33,382 nucleotides of DNA from Chloroflexota bacterium (GTDB lineage Bacteria > Chloroflexota > Anaerolineae > CG2-30-64-16). The notes below the pieces were generated by a model, which saw nothing but the letters and a program-made list of their open reading frames with translations, did not search any database and was not told where the DNA came from. The DNA lies in assembly GCA_016876015.1 (NCBI GenBank), contig VGOD01000038.1, forward strand, positions 1-33,382. Reading direction: 5' to 3'. A program made the position numbers and the translations under genes. This document shows, piece by piece, positions 15,718 to 23,992 of the stretch. Numbering within the stretch: the stretch's first letter is position 1; every line of letters begins with the position of its first letter.

Positions 15718-17148
15718 CTACTCCAACTCCGCCACACTCGTCACCACGGTCTTGCCGATGCGACGCCGGGTGTGGCTCAGTTGACCTTCGAGGACTTCCC
15801 AAACTGGGATCAGCGGGACGACCTTCGAGGCCAGCAGATAGAGCAGGCTGAAAAACGCCAGTGTGCCGATGGCGATAGACAACTCCACCGGCTGCGGGTT
15901 ATACGCGCCCCAGTCGAACGGCAGGCGGTTGCGCTGCAAAAAGCCTGGGATGATGATGTAGCGTTCCAGATACATGCCGATGTTGATTCCGATGGTGATC
16001 AAGAAGAGCGCGATCGGCGACCGACGGACGCGCTTGTTCCACAAGGTCAGCACCGGCACGGCGATGTTGAAGAAAAGCATAGCATACCAGAGCGGCGCCA
16101 CCGGCCCTCGCGCCTGGAGAGTCAGCAGTTGGTGTCCGACCCACTCACCGCCATACCATTCGACCAGGTAGTCGTTGAAGAAGAAGTAGGTCCACGCCAG
16201 AGAGAAGACGAGCACCAGCTTGGCCAGTGCGTCGAAGTGCTCCTGCCGTAAGAAGTAGCCCAACCCCATCGTCTTGCGGACGACCAGCAACACGGAGATG
16301 ACCGCGGAAACGCCGGAGAAGATCGCGCCTGTCACGAAGTACGGCCCGAAGATGCTGCTGTGCCAGCCCACCTGCGTGCTCATGGCGAAGTCCCACGACA
16401 CGATAGTGTGCACCGAGAACATCACCGGGATGATCGCAAATGCGAAGATCTTGATCGCCACGTGAAGGTAATGCCATTCGTATTCTAGCCCGCGCCAGCC
16501 GAGTGACAGGAACTTGTAGATCGTGCGACGCCAGCCGGTCATGCGATCGCGCGTCATGGCCAGGTCGGGAATCATCGGCAGGTAGACGTAGAGGGTGCTG
16601 CCGATCAAGTAGGTGGTGATGGCGATCAGGTCCCATGCCAACGGCGACTGGAAGTTGGTCCACAACTGCCGCTGGTTGGGCATCGGGATCATGAAATAGA
16701 CGGTCCACGCGCGACCCAGGTGGATGAAGGGAAACAGGCCCGCGCACGCCAACGAGAAGGTGGTCATCAATTCCGAGGCGCGCGTGATCGGCCGCCGGTA
16801 CTCGACGTTGAAGACGCGCAGGATCGCGGAGACAAAGGTGCCGCTGTGACTGATGCCGATCCAAAAGACGAATGTGGCGATGAACATGCCCCAGCCGACC
16901 GGCCGCCGGATGCCCGCGATGCCCATGCCCCAACGGACCATGTAGAACCAATAGCCAAACAGACAGACAGCCACGACCGTCGCCAGAATGGCGACGGTCA
17001 GCCAGTAGCCGGGGCTGGCCTTCAGCATCGGCTTCAGCATCCGGCTGTTCATCTCGTCTTGCGGGATCGGATCCAGCAAGAGCCGCTCTTTCGGATCGTC
17101 TTCGTGCGGCCAGACGAGTTTGTGGGCTTTCGGCAAGTCAGCCAGCAT
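15718..17148 (-). CDS. actC: Alternative complex III subunit ActC, NrfD/PsrC-like membrane quinol-binding protein
   Basis: This 476-residue integral membrane protein has about ten helices and belongs to the NrfD/PsrC family. It begins with a cytoplasmic segment (DPKERLLLDPIPQDEMN), and the first helices contain family-typical stretches such as FWIGISHSGTFVSAILRV and TRASELMTTFSLACAGLFPFIHLGR. ActC carries the quinol-oxidising site facing the periplasm and may couple to proton translocation. Its start overlaps the end of actB2 by 11 nt. Only one NrfD-like gene is present in the window, whereas well-studied ACIII complexes also contain a related second subunit, ActF. Confidence 0.9.
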   Translation of the reverse strand: MLADLPKAHKLVWPHEDDPKERLLLDPIPQDEMNSRMLKPMLKASPGYWLTVAILATVVAVCLFGYWFYMVRWGMGIAGIRRPVGWGMFIATFVFWIGISHSGTFVSAILRVFNVEYRRPITRASELMTTFSLACAGLFPFIHLGRAWTVYFMIPMPNQRQLWTNFQSPLAWDLIAITTYLIGSTLYVYLPMIPDLAMTRDRMTGWRRTIYKFLSLGWRGLEYEWHYLHVAIKIFAFAIIPVMFSVHTIVSWDFAMSTQVGWHSSIFGPYFVTGAIFSGVSAVISVLLVVRKTMGLGYFLRQEHFDALAKLVLVFSLAWTYFFFNDYLVEWYGGEWVGHQLLTLQARGPVAPLWYAMLFFNIAVPVLTLWNKRVRRSPIALFLITIGINIGMYLERYIIIPGFLQRNRLPFDWGAYNPQPVELSIAIGTLAFFSLLYLLASKVVPLIPVWEVLEGQLSHTRRRIGKTVVTSVAELE

Positions 17149-17854
17149 GAGACGCGCCTCCCTTCAGATAGATCACAGCCGGATCGGTTCCCAAGTCTTC
17201 GAGAAGCTTGAACCTACGGCGGCTCTTGGCCAGCTCGGCCACGCGACTGTGCGGGTCGTTCAGGTCGCCAAAGACGATCGCCTCCGCGGGGCAGCTCTGG
17301 CCGCAGGCCGGCGTCACATCGCCATCGTGCAATGAACGCGCTTCGGCGGCCGCCTGATCCTGGCCGCGCTTGATGCGTTGGATGCAGAACGTGCACTTCT
17401 CCATCACCCCGCGATAGCGCACCGTCACATCGGGATTGAGCTGCTCGTTCAACGGCTCTGGGAAATAGGGGTCGAACCAGTTGTATGCGCGCGCCACATA
17501 CGGGCAGTTGTTGGCGCAATAGCGCGTGCCGATGCAACGGTTGTACACCTGGATGTTGAGGTTCTCGGCATCGCTGTGATAGCTGGCGAAGACCGGACAG
17601 ACCGGTTCGCACGGCGCATGGCCGCACTGCTGGCACAGGATGGGGATGAAGCGCGCGCGCACATCGGGATACTCCCCTTCCCAATACCGCTCGATGCGAA
17701 TCCAGTGTTGCGCCCGGCCCATGCTCACGGTCTCTGGCCCGACCGTGGGCACGTTGTTCTCGGCGTGGCACGCCACCACACACGCCTGACAGCCTGTACA
17801 GCGATCAAGGTCTATGACCATGGTCCATCTATGGCCTTGTTTCTGTTCAGCCAT
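17138..17854 (-). CDS. actB2: Alternative complex III iron-sulfur module ActB2
   Basis: This 238-residue ferredoxin-like subunit has four cysteine clusters. They are CTGCQACVVAC near the N-terminus, CQQCGHAPCEPVCP, CIGTRYCANNCPY, and CTFC paired with CGQSCP near the C-terminus. This matches the 4Fe-4S (and one 3Fe-4S) arrangement of the NrfC/PsrB/HybA fold used in ActB. In many ACIII operons this module is the C-terminal half of a single large ActB; here it is a separate gene starting 45 nt after the molybdopterin-like module. It has no signal peptide, so export would depend on its Tat-signal-bearing partner ActB1. Confidence 0.9.
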   Translation of the reverse strand: MAEQKQGHRWTMVIDLDRCTGCQACVVACHAENNVPTVGPETVSMGRAQHWIRIERYWEGEYPDVRARFIPILCQQCGHAPCEPVCPVFASYHSDAENLNIQVYNRCIGTRYCANNCPYVARAYNWFDPYFPEPLNEQLNPDVTVRYRGVMEKCTFCIQRIKRGQDQAAAEARSLHDGDVTPACGQSCPAEAIVFGDLNDPHSRVAELAKSRRRFKLLEDLGTDPAVIYLKGGASHAG

Positions 17855-17899
17855 GCGCTACTGCTCCTTGCCGCATCTTTCACCGGATCAGGGTCCTCG

Positions 17900-20122
17900 T
17901 CACCCTGGAACCTTCTCGTTCTTCTGCGCGAAGTCTACGCCCACGTTGTTCTCGATGCGCGGCAACACGCGGCGGCGGCCGGTGGGGACGATCTTCACGC
18001 GGGTGGCCGCCCAGGCCAGGTCGCCTCGCTCGTTGGTCTGCGCCGCGAGCAGCGCCAGGACGTTCGCGCCCTTGTTGTTGGCGTAGCGGCCGAAAGACGA
18101 GTGACCCTGGCCCAACGGCACGGCGACCACGTCGGGCCGGATGCCAGGGTAGATGTAGACGATCGCCTCGATCTCGCCGTTGGCCGAGGCCACCTTCACC
18201 ACGTCGTCGCGCTCCACGCCGAGCGCCTTCGCAGTTATCGGATTGATCTCCACCCAGGTGTCCCACGAGGCGGTCGTCATCGGGTCGGGCGTTTCTTGCA
18301 GCCATGGCTGGCTCGCGCCGCGGCCATCGCCCAGGGCCACCGACCCGTAGGGGTACAACAGGAAGGGGTAGCCACCGCCCTCGCCAGCGAACTGGGGCCG
18401 CGACACGTCGAGCGTGCGCGGCGCGGGAGGCGGCTTCGGCGCTGCCCGCTCCTCGGCTGTGGGCCACCAGCCGCCCATCTGCCGCCAGCCAGCCCAGGCC
18501 TGTTCCGGCGTCTTGACCGGATAGGCCGCGTCTTTGCCCCGCAGCTTGCCGGTGAGCGCCTTCATGAACTCCACGGTGTTTGGCCACGGCAAGGCTTGTT
18601 TCACCGCGCCGCCCAACCGCAACGCCAGATCGAGAAAGACATCGCTCGTCGCGCGCGTGTCGTAGAGCGCCGCAACCACCGGCTGTTGGCCGCTGAGCGC
18701 GGGCCGATCGGCGACCGGCGCCACGACCTGGTAGCCCCAGCTCTCCAAATAGGTATGGTCGGGCAAGATCAAGTCCGCCTGCACCGCGGTCTCATCCACC
18801 AACGAACTGAACGAGACGACGAACGGAACGCGGGCCAGGCCTTCGGCAAACCCCGCAGCCACGGGCAGATCGTAGAGCGGATTGCCGTGTACGAAGAGCA
18901 CGTCTATCGCGCCCGCCTTCATCTTTTCGATCAGCGCCCTGGCATCAGCGAAGGAAGAAGGTGTCGCGGCAGCGAAGGCCGGGTCGGCCGCGGCCGGCGT
19001 CAGCGCGATCGCGCCCGCCTGACCGCCGATCTGGCCGAGCAGGGCGTTGAGGGCCAATACAGCCGTCATCGCGGCAGCAGCGTTGGTGTGGCCCGCCAGT
19101 GCGCCGCCGGGGATGATGACCGGCCGGGCAAAACGCACCAGCGACAGCGCCAACTCTCGCAGCCTGTCTTCCGAGATGCCGCTGGCGGCCGCCGCGCCCT
19201 GGATGTCGGCCGATCTGAAGAGCGCGGCGAACGGGCTATCCTTCGCAGCGCCGCCCCCTTCGAGCACGAGGATCTTGCCCAGGGCCAGGGCGACCGCGGC
19301 CTCTGTGCCGGGCGCGATCGGTATCCACTTATCCGCGACCGCGGCTGTGGCCGATAGCCGCGGCTCGAACTGCACCAGGTAGCCGCGCTTGCCCAGCGGG
19401 CCGCCGCGCAACGCGGCGAAGGCGTGGCCATACGCCACAGGCGACAGCCACGTCTCGGTGAAGTTCGCGCCAAAGGAGAAGACCACATCCGCGCGCGCGA
19501 TGTCGAAGACCGGCAACGCCGGCTCAACGCCCAGCAACTGGCCGGTCGCCAGGGCCAGCGTGCGACGGCCGTCGAATGTTGCCTGCACGTCGAAGAGGAC
19601 CGGCGCCGGCGCATTCAGCGCCTGGAAAAATGGCCCGATGATTGCGGCCAGGTTGTCGGGGATCAGGTTGCCGTAGAACGCGACTGCGCCTGGCCTGGCC
19701 GCCTTGACGCGTTCGGCTGCCTGCGCCAGCGCCGCCTCCCAGTACAACGGCGTGAACTGCCGCGACCCGCGACGCGCCTGCTTGACCGCATTGCGCAGCC
19801 GATCGGGGTGGTACAAGAGCTGCAACCCTGCCTGCCCGCGCGCACACAGCTTGCCGCGGTTGAGGGGATGCTGTGGGTTGCCCTCGATCTTGCGCGGCCG
19901 GCCGTTGCTGACGCGCACGATGATGCCGCAGCCGGCTGCACACTGCCGGCACGTGCTGGCATACCAGATGTTCTCGCCGGGCAACGCCTCTTCGGGCGGC
20001 GTGACGTATGGCTCCAGCTTCTCCGGTTGCTGAAGATTGATCGTGCAGCCGCTGACCGCAACGGCAGTTCCGGCCAGACCGCCGAGCTGGATAAACTGCC
20101 GGCGGGAAAGGAATTGGGTCAT
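17900..20122 (-). CDS. actB1: Alternative complex III molybdopterin-oxidoreductase-like module ActB1
   Basis: This 740-residue protein starts with a twin-arginine signal (LSRRQFIQLGG, followed by VSGC), so it is exported folded. The N-terminal cysteines CRQCAAGC and a later LCARGQ resemble the iron-sulfur site of DMSO-reductase-family enzymes. The body follows that fold: FSFGANFTETW, VLFVHGNPLYDLP, DLILPDHTYLESWGY, and a C-terminal beta-barrel with WVEINPITAKALGVERDDVV. In ACIII this subunit has lost the molybdenum cofactor and serves a structural or electron-relay role; that is family knowledge, not visible here. It follows actA by 28 nt and precedes actB2. In homologous operons the two are often fused. 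Confidence 0.9.
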   Translation of the reverse strand: MTQFLSRRQFIQLGGLAGTAVAVSGCTINLQQPEKLEPYVTPPEEALPGENIWYASTCRQCAAGCGIIVRVSNGRPRKIEGNPQHPLNRGKLCARGQAGLQLLYHPDRLRNAVKQARRGSRQFTPLYWEAALAQAAERVKAARPGAVAFYGNLIPDNLAAIIGPFFQALNAPAPVLFDVQATFDGRRTLALATGQLLGVEPALPVFDIARADVVFSFGANFTETWLSPVAYGHAFAALRGGPLGKRGYLVQFEPRLSATAAVADKWIPIAPGTEAAVALALGKILVLEGGGAAKDSPFAALFRSADIQGAAAASGISEDRLRELALSLVRFARPVIIPGGALAGHTNAAAAMTAVLALNALLGQIGGQAGAIALTPAAADPAFAAATPSSFADARALIEKMKAGAIDVLFVHGNPLYDLPVAAGFAEGLARVPFVVSFSSLVDETAVQADLILPDHTYLESWGYQVVAPVADRPALSGQQPVVAALYDTRATSDVFLDLALRLGGAVKQALPWPNTVEFMKALTGKLRGKDAAYPVKTPEQAWAGWRQMGGWWPTAEERAAPKPPPAPRTLDVSRPQFAGEGGGYPFLLYPYGSVALGDGRGASQPWLQETPDPMTTASWDTWVEINPITAKALGVERDDVVKVASANGEIEAIVYIYPGIRPDVVAVPLGQGHSSFGRYANNKGANVLALLAAQTNERGDLAWAATRVKIVPTGRRRVLPRIENNVGVDFAQKNEKVPG

Positions 20123-20150
20123 GGATAGGTCCCTTCTACCGATCTACCAG

Positions 20151-20717
20151 CTAGTAGTGGCACGTTGCGCAGTCTATCAGCCGCGTCACCTTCTCCGCCG
20201 ACTGCGCCCGATGACAGTTCAGGCAGAAGCCCATGTTCAGGTTGTATACCTGGGCATACCCCATCTCGGCCACATTGCCATGACAGGTCTCGCAGGCGAC
20301 CCCCTGGGCCAGGTGCGGCCGGTGGTTGAAACGCACGAAGTCGGGTTGCTCGAAGATCTTTACCCACCTGATCGGCCGGCCGGTTTCCCACTGCTTGATC
20401 AGCTTGTCTATGTCGGCCTGATCTTTGGCGTCCTTTGGCGTGATCGCGACATGGCAGCCCATACATTTGGCCAGGGACGGCAAACCCGCCACCGGGCCAT
20501 TGGTCGCGCCGGGGTGGCAAAAGAAACAGTTGACGCCGGCTTGCACGTGCTTGCTGTGCTCGAACGGCAACGGCTGAGCAGCGTACGCCTGGGCGCGAGG
20601 TGCCTGGATGAAGATCCAGAACGCCGCGAACAGAGCAGCCAACCCGATCAGGGTCGCCGCCCCTCCTAACAGCAGCCACACGCGCGTGGGACGCGCGCGA
20701 AACAGAGACTGAAGCAT
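20151..20717 (-). CDS. actA: Alternative complex III subunit ActA, pentaheme cytochrome c
   Basis: This 188-residue protein has one N-terminal membrane anchor (about residues 13-38) and five CxxCH heme sites: CFFCH, CMGCH, CETCH, CLNCH and CATCH. Extra histidines (HSKHVQAG, NHRPH) probably act as distal ligands. It passes electrons from ActB/ActC to ActE. The ATG at 20717 has ggag eight bases upstream on its strand; the longer form from a TTG at 20741 has no comparable site. It is the first gene of the ACIII block, with a perfect TATAAT box about 135 nt upstream. Confidence 0.9.
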   Translation of the reverse strand: MLQSLFRARPTRVWLLLGGAATLIGLAALFAAFWIFIQAPRAQAYAAQPLPFEHSKHVQAGVNCFFCHPGATNGPVAGLPSLAKCMGCHVAITPKDAKDQADIDKLIKQWETGRPIRWVKIFEQPDFVRFNHRPHLAQGVACETCHGNVAEMGYAQVYNLNMGFCLNCHRAQSAEKVTRLIDCATCHY

Positions 20718-20852
20718 GTGCAAGCTCCGATCTGTCGCCAACTCTCACCCGGACTCCATCAGCAAGCGCAGCGCACGCTGTCGAACCCGGGCCAATGAAA
20801 CCTCAGCTCAGGAGCCACAAGGCCGAATTCAGGGCCTTCGGCGCAGGTCGCT

Positions 20853-20880
20853 ATTATACATGGAACAAGTGAAATGCAAA
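20853..20880 (-). promoter_or_regulatory. Candidate promoter of the ACIII operon
   Basis: On the minus strand a perfect TATAAT (20853-20858) lies 16 nt after TTTGCA (20875-20880), which matches the -35 consensus at four of six positions. It sits in the AT-richer gap between the YtkA-like gene and actA, upstream of actA in the right orientation. The remaining part of the 20718-20908 gap shows no gene. Confidence 0.5.
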
Positions 20881-20908
20881 ATTCACGCAATCGTTATACG
20901 GGCTCTGG

Positions 20909-21481
20909 TCAGACGGACCCGGTCTCGGCCGGGTCAGCACGCCGGCCGGTGCGGAAAACCCAGAACCCGCCCAGTACTGCCAGCGTGATCACGAACGGCA
21001 CGGCGACGATCACCACGGTCGCTACGCCGCGCGGGGGCGCGATGCGTTGGACGAAGGCGACCTGCGCCGACCCGGCGCGGCCACTCACCTGCACCACGCC
21101 GTTCCACGAGCCAGCGTCGGCCACCTCCATGTGGGCGGCATAGTCAATGGCGTTGCCCGCGTTGGCGTGCGTGGCGGCCGTGGTCAGCCGGATGCCCTTC
21201 TCGCCGTGGACCAGCTCGATCGCGACATCGGCATCGCGCACCTTCTCGCCGCTGGCCGGATCGCTGACCCGCACGACGTAAGTCACCGCGCCGACCTGCG
21301 CCGGTTCCGGCGCGGCCGTGACCAGCAGACGATAAGGCCCCACCACCTCATCGCCGACGATGATGCGCGTCCCGCCGCCCGGCCCCAGGTTCTCGCCGCG
21401 AGCGGGGGCCGGCCGCGCCAGGCCAGCTCCGCTCGCCAGCGCGAGCGCGATCAATAGCATCCAACAATTTCGCTTCACCAT
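20909..21481 (-). CDS. Exported YtkA/CopC-like beta-sandwich protein with C-terminal membrane anchor
   Basis: This 190-residue protein has a signal peptide (about residues 1-29, KRNCWMLLIALALASGAG), a single Ig-like beta domain (about 40-145: VGPYRLLVTAAPEPAQVGAVTYVVRVSDP ... GSWNGVVQVSG) and one C-terminal helix (about 155-178) followed by a basic tail. The domain pattern resembles YtkA/FixH-like and copper-binding CopC-like modules found near oxidase genes, but I see no dense Met/His copper motif. It is placed between the oxidase block and actA. A chaperone or metal-delivery role during oxidase or ACIII assembly is only a contextual inference. The ATG at 21481 follows aggacagg. Confidence 0.65.
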   Translation of the reverse strand: MVKRNCWMLLIALALASGAGLARPAPARGENLGPGGGTRIIVGDEVVGPYRLLVTAAPEPAQVGAVTYVVRVSDPASGEKVRDADVAIELVHGEKGIRLTTAATHANAGNAIDYAAHMEVADAGSWNGVVQVSGRAGSAQVAFVQRIAPPRGVATVVIVAVPFVITLAVLGGFWVFRTGRRADPAETGSV

Positions 21482-21505
21482 GTCGCCTGTCCTGAAAATG
21501 GGCAG

Positions 21506-21568
21506 GTTCGTAGTAGCGACTTCAGTCGCCGTGGCCCGCGCCGAACGACTGAAGTCGTTACTACGAAC
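21506..21568. repeat. Long near-perfect hairpin (23-bp arms)
   Basis: Bases 21506-21528 pair with 21546-21568 over 23 positions with a single G-T mismatch; the core is gcgacttcagtcg against cgactgaagtcg. The 17-nt loop is GC-rich. It lies just before the YtkA-like start on the minus strand. The tagta-cgacttcagtcg theme suggests a dispersed palindromic element rather than a simple terminator. Confidence 0.8.
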
Positions 21569-21579
21569 GTTTTCATCGC

Positions 21580-21667
21580 ATCTTCTCAATAATCCGGGGT
21601 AGGGGCATGGCCTTGCGCCTGCCCGCCGGGGCGACCGCAAGGGTGCGCCCCTACAAATTGAGAAGAT
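21580..21667. repeat. MITE-like nested inverted repeat containing the 28-bp dispersed repeat, copy 2
   Basis: Outer arms atcttctcaat (21580-21590) and attgagaagat (21657-21667) are exact complements. Inner arms gtaggggc (21599-21606) and gcccctac (21647-21654) are also exact. The inside holds 21598-21625, which matches 1288-1315 with one mismatch. The layout, outer and inner arms around a GC-rich centre in an 88-bp unit, looks like a small non-autonomous element. The remaining 21668-21759 shows no gene. Confidence 0.75.
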
Positions 21668-21759
21668 ACTTTTCATCCGCCGTCCCACAGGGAGGCTGCG
21701 CACTGGCGCCGCGGTCGGCATGGGCATCTGTCCTGAAAGGCTGCGCACCCTGGCGCTGC

Positions 21760-23232
21760 TCAGTGAACCGATGACAAGACAAACGTCCCGCGCATCTCCA
21801 TCGGCTGGGTCATGATCCAGAGGCCGGCTGCCAGCAGCAGCAGACATAACGCCAGCCAGGGCAATGCGGCCCCCAGCACCCTGCGTCGCGCCTCCAGGTT
21901 GCCCTCTCCGATGTGGCGACGCGCGATCTGGAAGACGGCGACGGCCGACCCGAACGCCCCCAGGTACAAGAAGAACGCCTCGATGGGAAAGAGCCAATCG
22001 GCCGGAACCAGCGGCCCCCAGCCCCAGTAAGGCTGCACGCCCGATACACCGAGATCGGCCAGGAACGATTGCACTACGGGCGTGATGGTCAGCGCGCCGG
22101 TCAGAAAGTGAAAAGCGTAGTGCGCCAGCCACATGCCGAAGGCCAACGGCGCCAACGCCAAGAGATAGCGCCGCACACTGGCCCACACGGTCACGCCGGT
22201 CTCGCCGCCCAGCCCGCGGCTGACGAAACCGGCGGCGGACAGGAGGGTCACGGGCAAGACGCCCAGGCCGATCAGGAAGACCAGCCCCAGCCACGGCGCA
22301 CGCGCTGCGAAGCCCGGCAGCCATCCCTGTAGTTCGTAGATCGGCCGGATCATCGCCAGCGCATTGACAAAGGCCCCGAACGTCAGGACGACGACCAACG
22401 CGGCCAGGTCGCGGCGTTGCGAGAACCGGCCGATCCCTGAGCGATAGGGATCGCTCCACAGCTCAGCGGTCGGGAGGCGGCCGATCAGCCCGATGTTGTC
22501 GTGTGGGCACGCGTGGACGCAGTCCAGGCAAAAGGTGCAGTCCATGTTGCCGACTTTGCGCGGCTGGAAGAGCGCCAGCTCGCAGCCGCGCGCCCTCGTC
22601 GCCGCCCTGGTCTGGATGCAATCCCTGGTTCGACACGCGGCGCACGTCTCTGGCCGGCGCACGGCGATCTCCAGCGGCGAGACCAGCGAACCCAGGAAGT
22701 TGAACTGGCCGAGCGGACAGATGCGTTTGCAGAAGGTCGCGCCGCGGAAGAGAGTATCTACGACGAAGGCTGCCACGAAGTAGCCGACTGCAATCCACGC
22801 GGTCAGCCATGGACTGGCCCACAGGGCAAAGTATTCGTAACTGTAAAAGAACACGACCAACAAGACGACCGCCGGCCACTTGCTGCGCAGCAATGCGGGC
22901 GTCGGCCGGCCGCCGGCCAGCCATCTCTCCCGCAGCCAACGGCCGAATCGCCGCGGCAGCATGAAGGGACACGCCATGCAGAACAGGTTGCCGGCCGCCA
23001 ACAGCGCCAGAACGACCAGCCCCCGGTAGTGCAGCCAAACGCCCACGGTCGCCAGGTTCTTGGGCGCCAGTTGCGGCCCAAACAGGCCATCGAAGACAAC
23101 CAACCCGGCCACGACCAATAGCGGAACCTGGAGCGCAGTGCGCGCATGACGCCAGTGCAGAAATCGTCCGATGACCGGCCGGGCGAGAAGGTCGAGACGA
23201 CGGCGACCGTATACCTGCCCAGCCGCGATCAT
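21760..23232 (-). CDS. Polytopic membrane polyferredoxin (NapH/CcoG/NosR-like 4Fe-4S protein)
   Basis: This 490-residue membrane protein carries the NapH/CcoG-type motifs: two quasi-repeats FCMACPFMLPRR and FCKRICPLGQ at helix ends, followed by a cytoplasmic ferredoxin-like part with CAACRTRDC and CTFCLDCVHACPHDN. About ten helices flank these, several of them in the C-terminal half, which is longer than in CcoG and more like the NosR/NapH core. Related proteins move electrons across the membrane or help copper or heme insertion into oxidases and N2O reductase. It overlaps the upstream FixH-like gene by 4 nt (ATGA), so it belongs to the cox operon. An electron-donating role in oxidase maturation is the favoured inference. 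Confidence 0.75.
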   Translation of the reverse strand: MIAAGQVYGRRRLDLLARPVIGRFLHWRHARTALQVPLLVVAGLVVFDGLFGPQLAPKNLATVGVWLHYRGLVVLALLAAGNLFCMACPFMLPRRFGRWLRERWLAGGRPTPALLRSKWPAVVLLVVFFYSYEYFALWASPWLTAWIAVGYFVAAFVVDTLFRGATFCKRICPLGQFNFLGSLVSPLEIAVRRPETCAACRTRDCIQTRAATRARGCELALFQPRKVGNMDCTFCLDCVHACPHDNIGLIGRLPTAELWSDPYRSGIGRFSQRRDLAALVVVLTFGAFVNALAMIRPIYELQGWLPGFAARAPWLGLVFLIGLGVLPVTLLSAAGFVSRGLGGETGVTVWASVRRYLLALAPLAFGMWLAHYAFHFLTGALTITPVVQSFLADLGVSGVQPYWGWGPLVPADWLFPIEAFFLYLGAFGSAVAVFQIARRHIGEGNLEARRRVLGAALPWLALCLLLLAAGLWIMTQPMEMRGTFVLSSVH

Positions 23233-23681
23233 CGCACGCTCACCTCGAACCGCCGGCCGATGATCCGGCCATCAGGCAACGTCACTCGGACATCCAGATA
23301 CCAATCGCCGGCCATAGTCCACTTCATGGCCGCGGAATACGCCCCGCCTTCGCCGCCTGCAGCTTGTGTGAAGACCGGCGTCATCCCCGCGTGACTCATG
23401 TTGCCCTCGATCTGCAGCCGGGCGTCGGTCACGGGGCGCCCCTGGCGATCCGCGATCGTTATCCGCAGCCGGCCATCACCAACGACCGGCGGCGAGGGCG
23501 CGATCGCCAGACTCACTGCATAGTCATCCTGGGTCACAGGGTTTGCCCGCTGAGCGCGACCGCATCCCATCAACCCCAACGATAGCGCCAAAAGAGCCGC
23601 CAGGAACATCCGCAGGCCCGTGAATGACGATAGCGGACGACCGATCGCCTTTGCGGTGAAGAACTGGCGCGCCCCTGGCAT
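23229..23681 (-). CDS. FixH/YtkA-like lipoprotein
   Basis: This 150-residue protein has a lipobox (LGLMGC, about residue 40) after a hydrophobic signal and one beta-sandwich domain. The domain segments LAIAPSPPVVGDGRLRITIADRQGRPVTDARLQIEG, then MSHAGMTPVF and YLDVRVTLPDGR, follow the FixH/YtkA-like pattern, including the MxHxGM cluster. That Met-His-Met cluster could bind copper. The start at 23681 overlaps the coxD stop as TGATG; a later in-frame Met lies just before the hydrophobic core and would also work. It is followed by the polyferredoxin (4-nt overlap), reminiscent of the FixG-FixH pairing next to oxidase genes, so an assembly role for the caa3 oxidase is likely. Confidence 0.7.
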   Translation of the reverse strand: MPGARQFFTAKAIGRPLSSFTGLRMFLAALLALSLGLMGCGRAQRANPVTQDDYAVSLAIAPSPPVVGDGRLRITIADRQGRPVTDARLQIEGNMSHAGMTPVFTQAAGGEGGAYSAAMKWTMAGDWYLDVRVTLPDGRIIGRRFEVSVR

Positions 23682-23965
23682 CAGACGCGCACCACGAGCA
23701 CCAGTGGGATGACCAGGACAAACGGGACCAGGAAGATCACGGCATACCACCAGTGATCGAAGCGCAGGTGCATGAAGTAGAGCAGCACTGCGCTGGCTTT
23801 GGCGAGCGACAGCGCCACCAACACGGGCGCCAGCGGCACGCCAGGGATGTAGGTGATCGCCACCTCGAGCGCGGTCACCGCGGCCAGAAAGACGAACACC
23901 AGCAGGTAGTTCGGCTTGCGGTGCGACCGCTGCTTGACATCCTGGTTGGGGTCAACGTGTTTCAT
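23681..23965 (-). CDS. coxD: Cytochrome c oxidase subunit IV (prokaryotic type)
   Basis: This 94-residue membrane protein has three helices (about 20-40, 47-66 and 72-92). It carries the family segments NYLLVFVFLAAVTALEVAITY and AKASAVLLYFMHLRF, the latter being the usual K-A-x-x-V-x-x-Y-F-M-H-L signature of bacterial subunit IV. It is a small accessory subunit of the caa3 oxidase in the cytoplasmic membrane. It follows coxC by 27 nt and is coupled to the FixH-like gene by TGATG. Confidence 0.88.
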   Translation of the reverse strand: MKHVDPNQDVKQRSHRKPNYLLVFVFLAAVTALEVAITYIPGVPLAPVLVALSLAKASAVLLYFMHLRFDHWWYAVIFLVPFVLVIPLVLVVRV

Positions 23966-23992
23966 GAAAGCTCCTACACGCCGTTCGCACCC

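Noticed and set aside
17378-19357. 659-codon plus-strand ORF opposite actB
   Set aside because: The composition is shadow-like and the opposite strand holds clear Act subunits with cofactor motifs.
17900-20122. ActB1 as an active molybdenum oxidoreductase
   Set aside because: Its context is a complete ACIII gene set, where this fold is known to lack the molybdenum cofactor.
20151-20741. Longer ActA from TTG 20741
   Set aside because: The ATG at 20717 has a ggag ribosome site at proper distance; the TTG has none.
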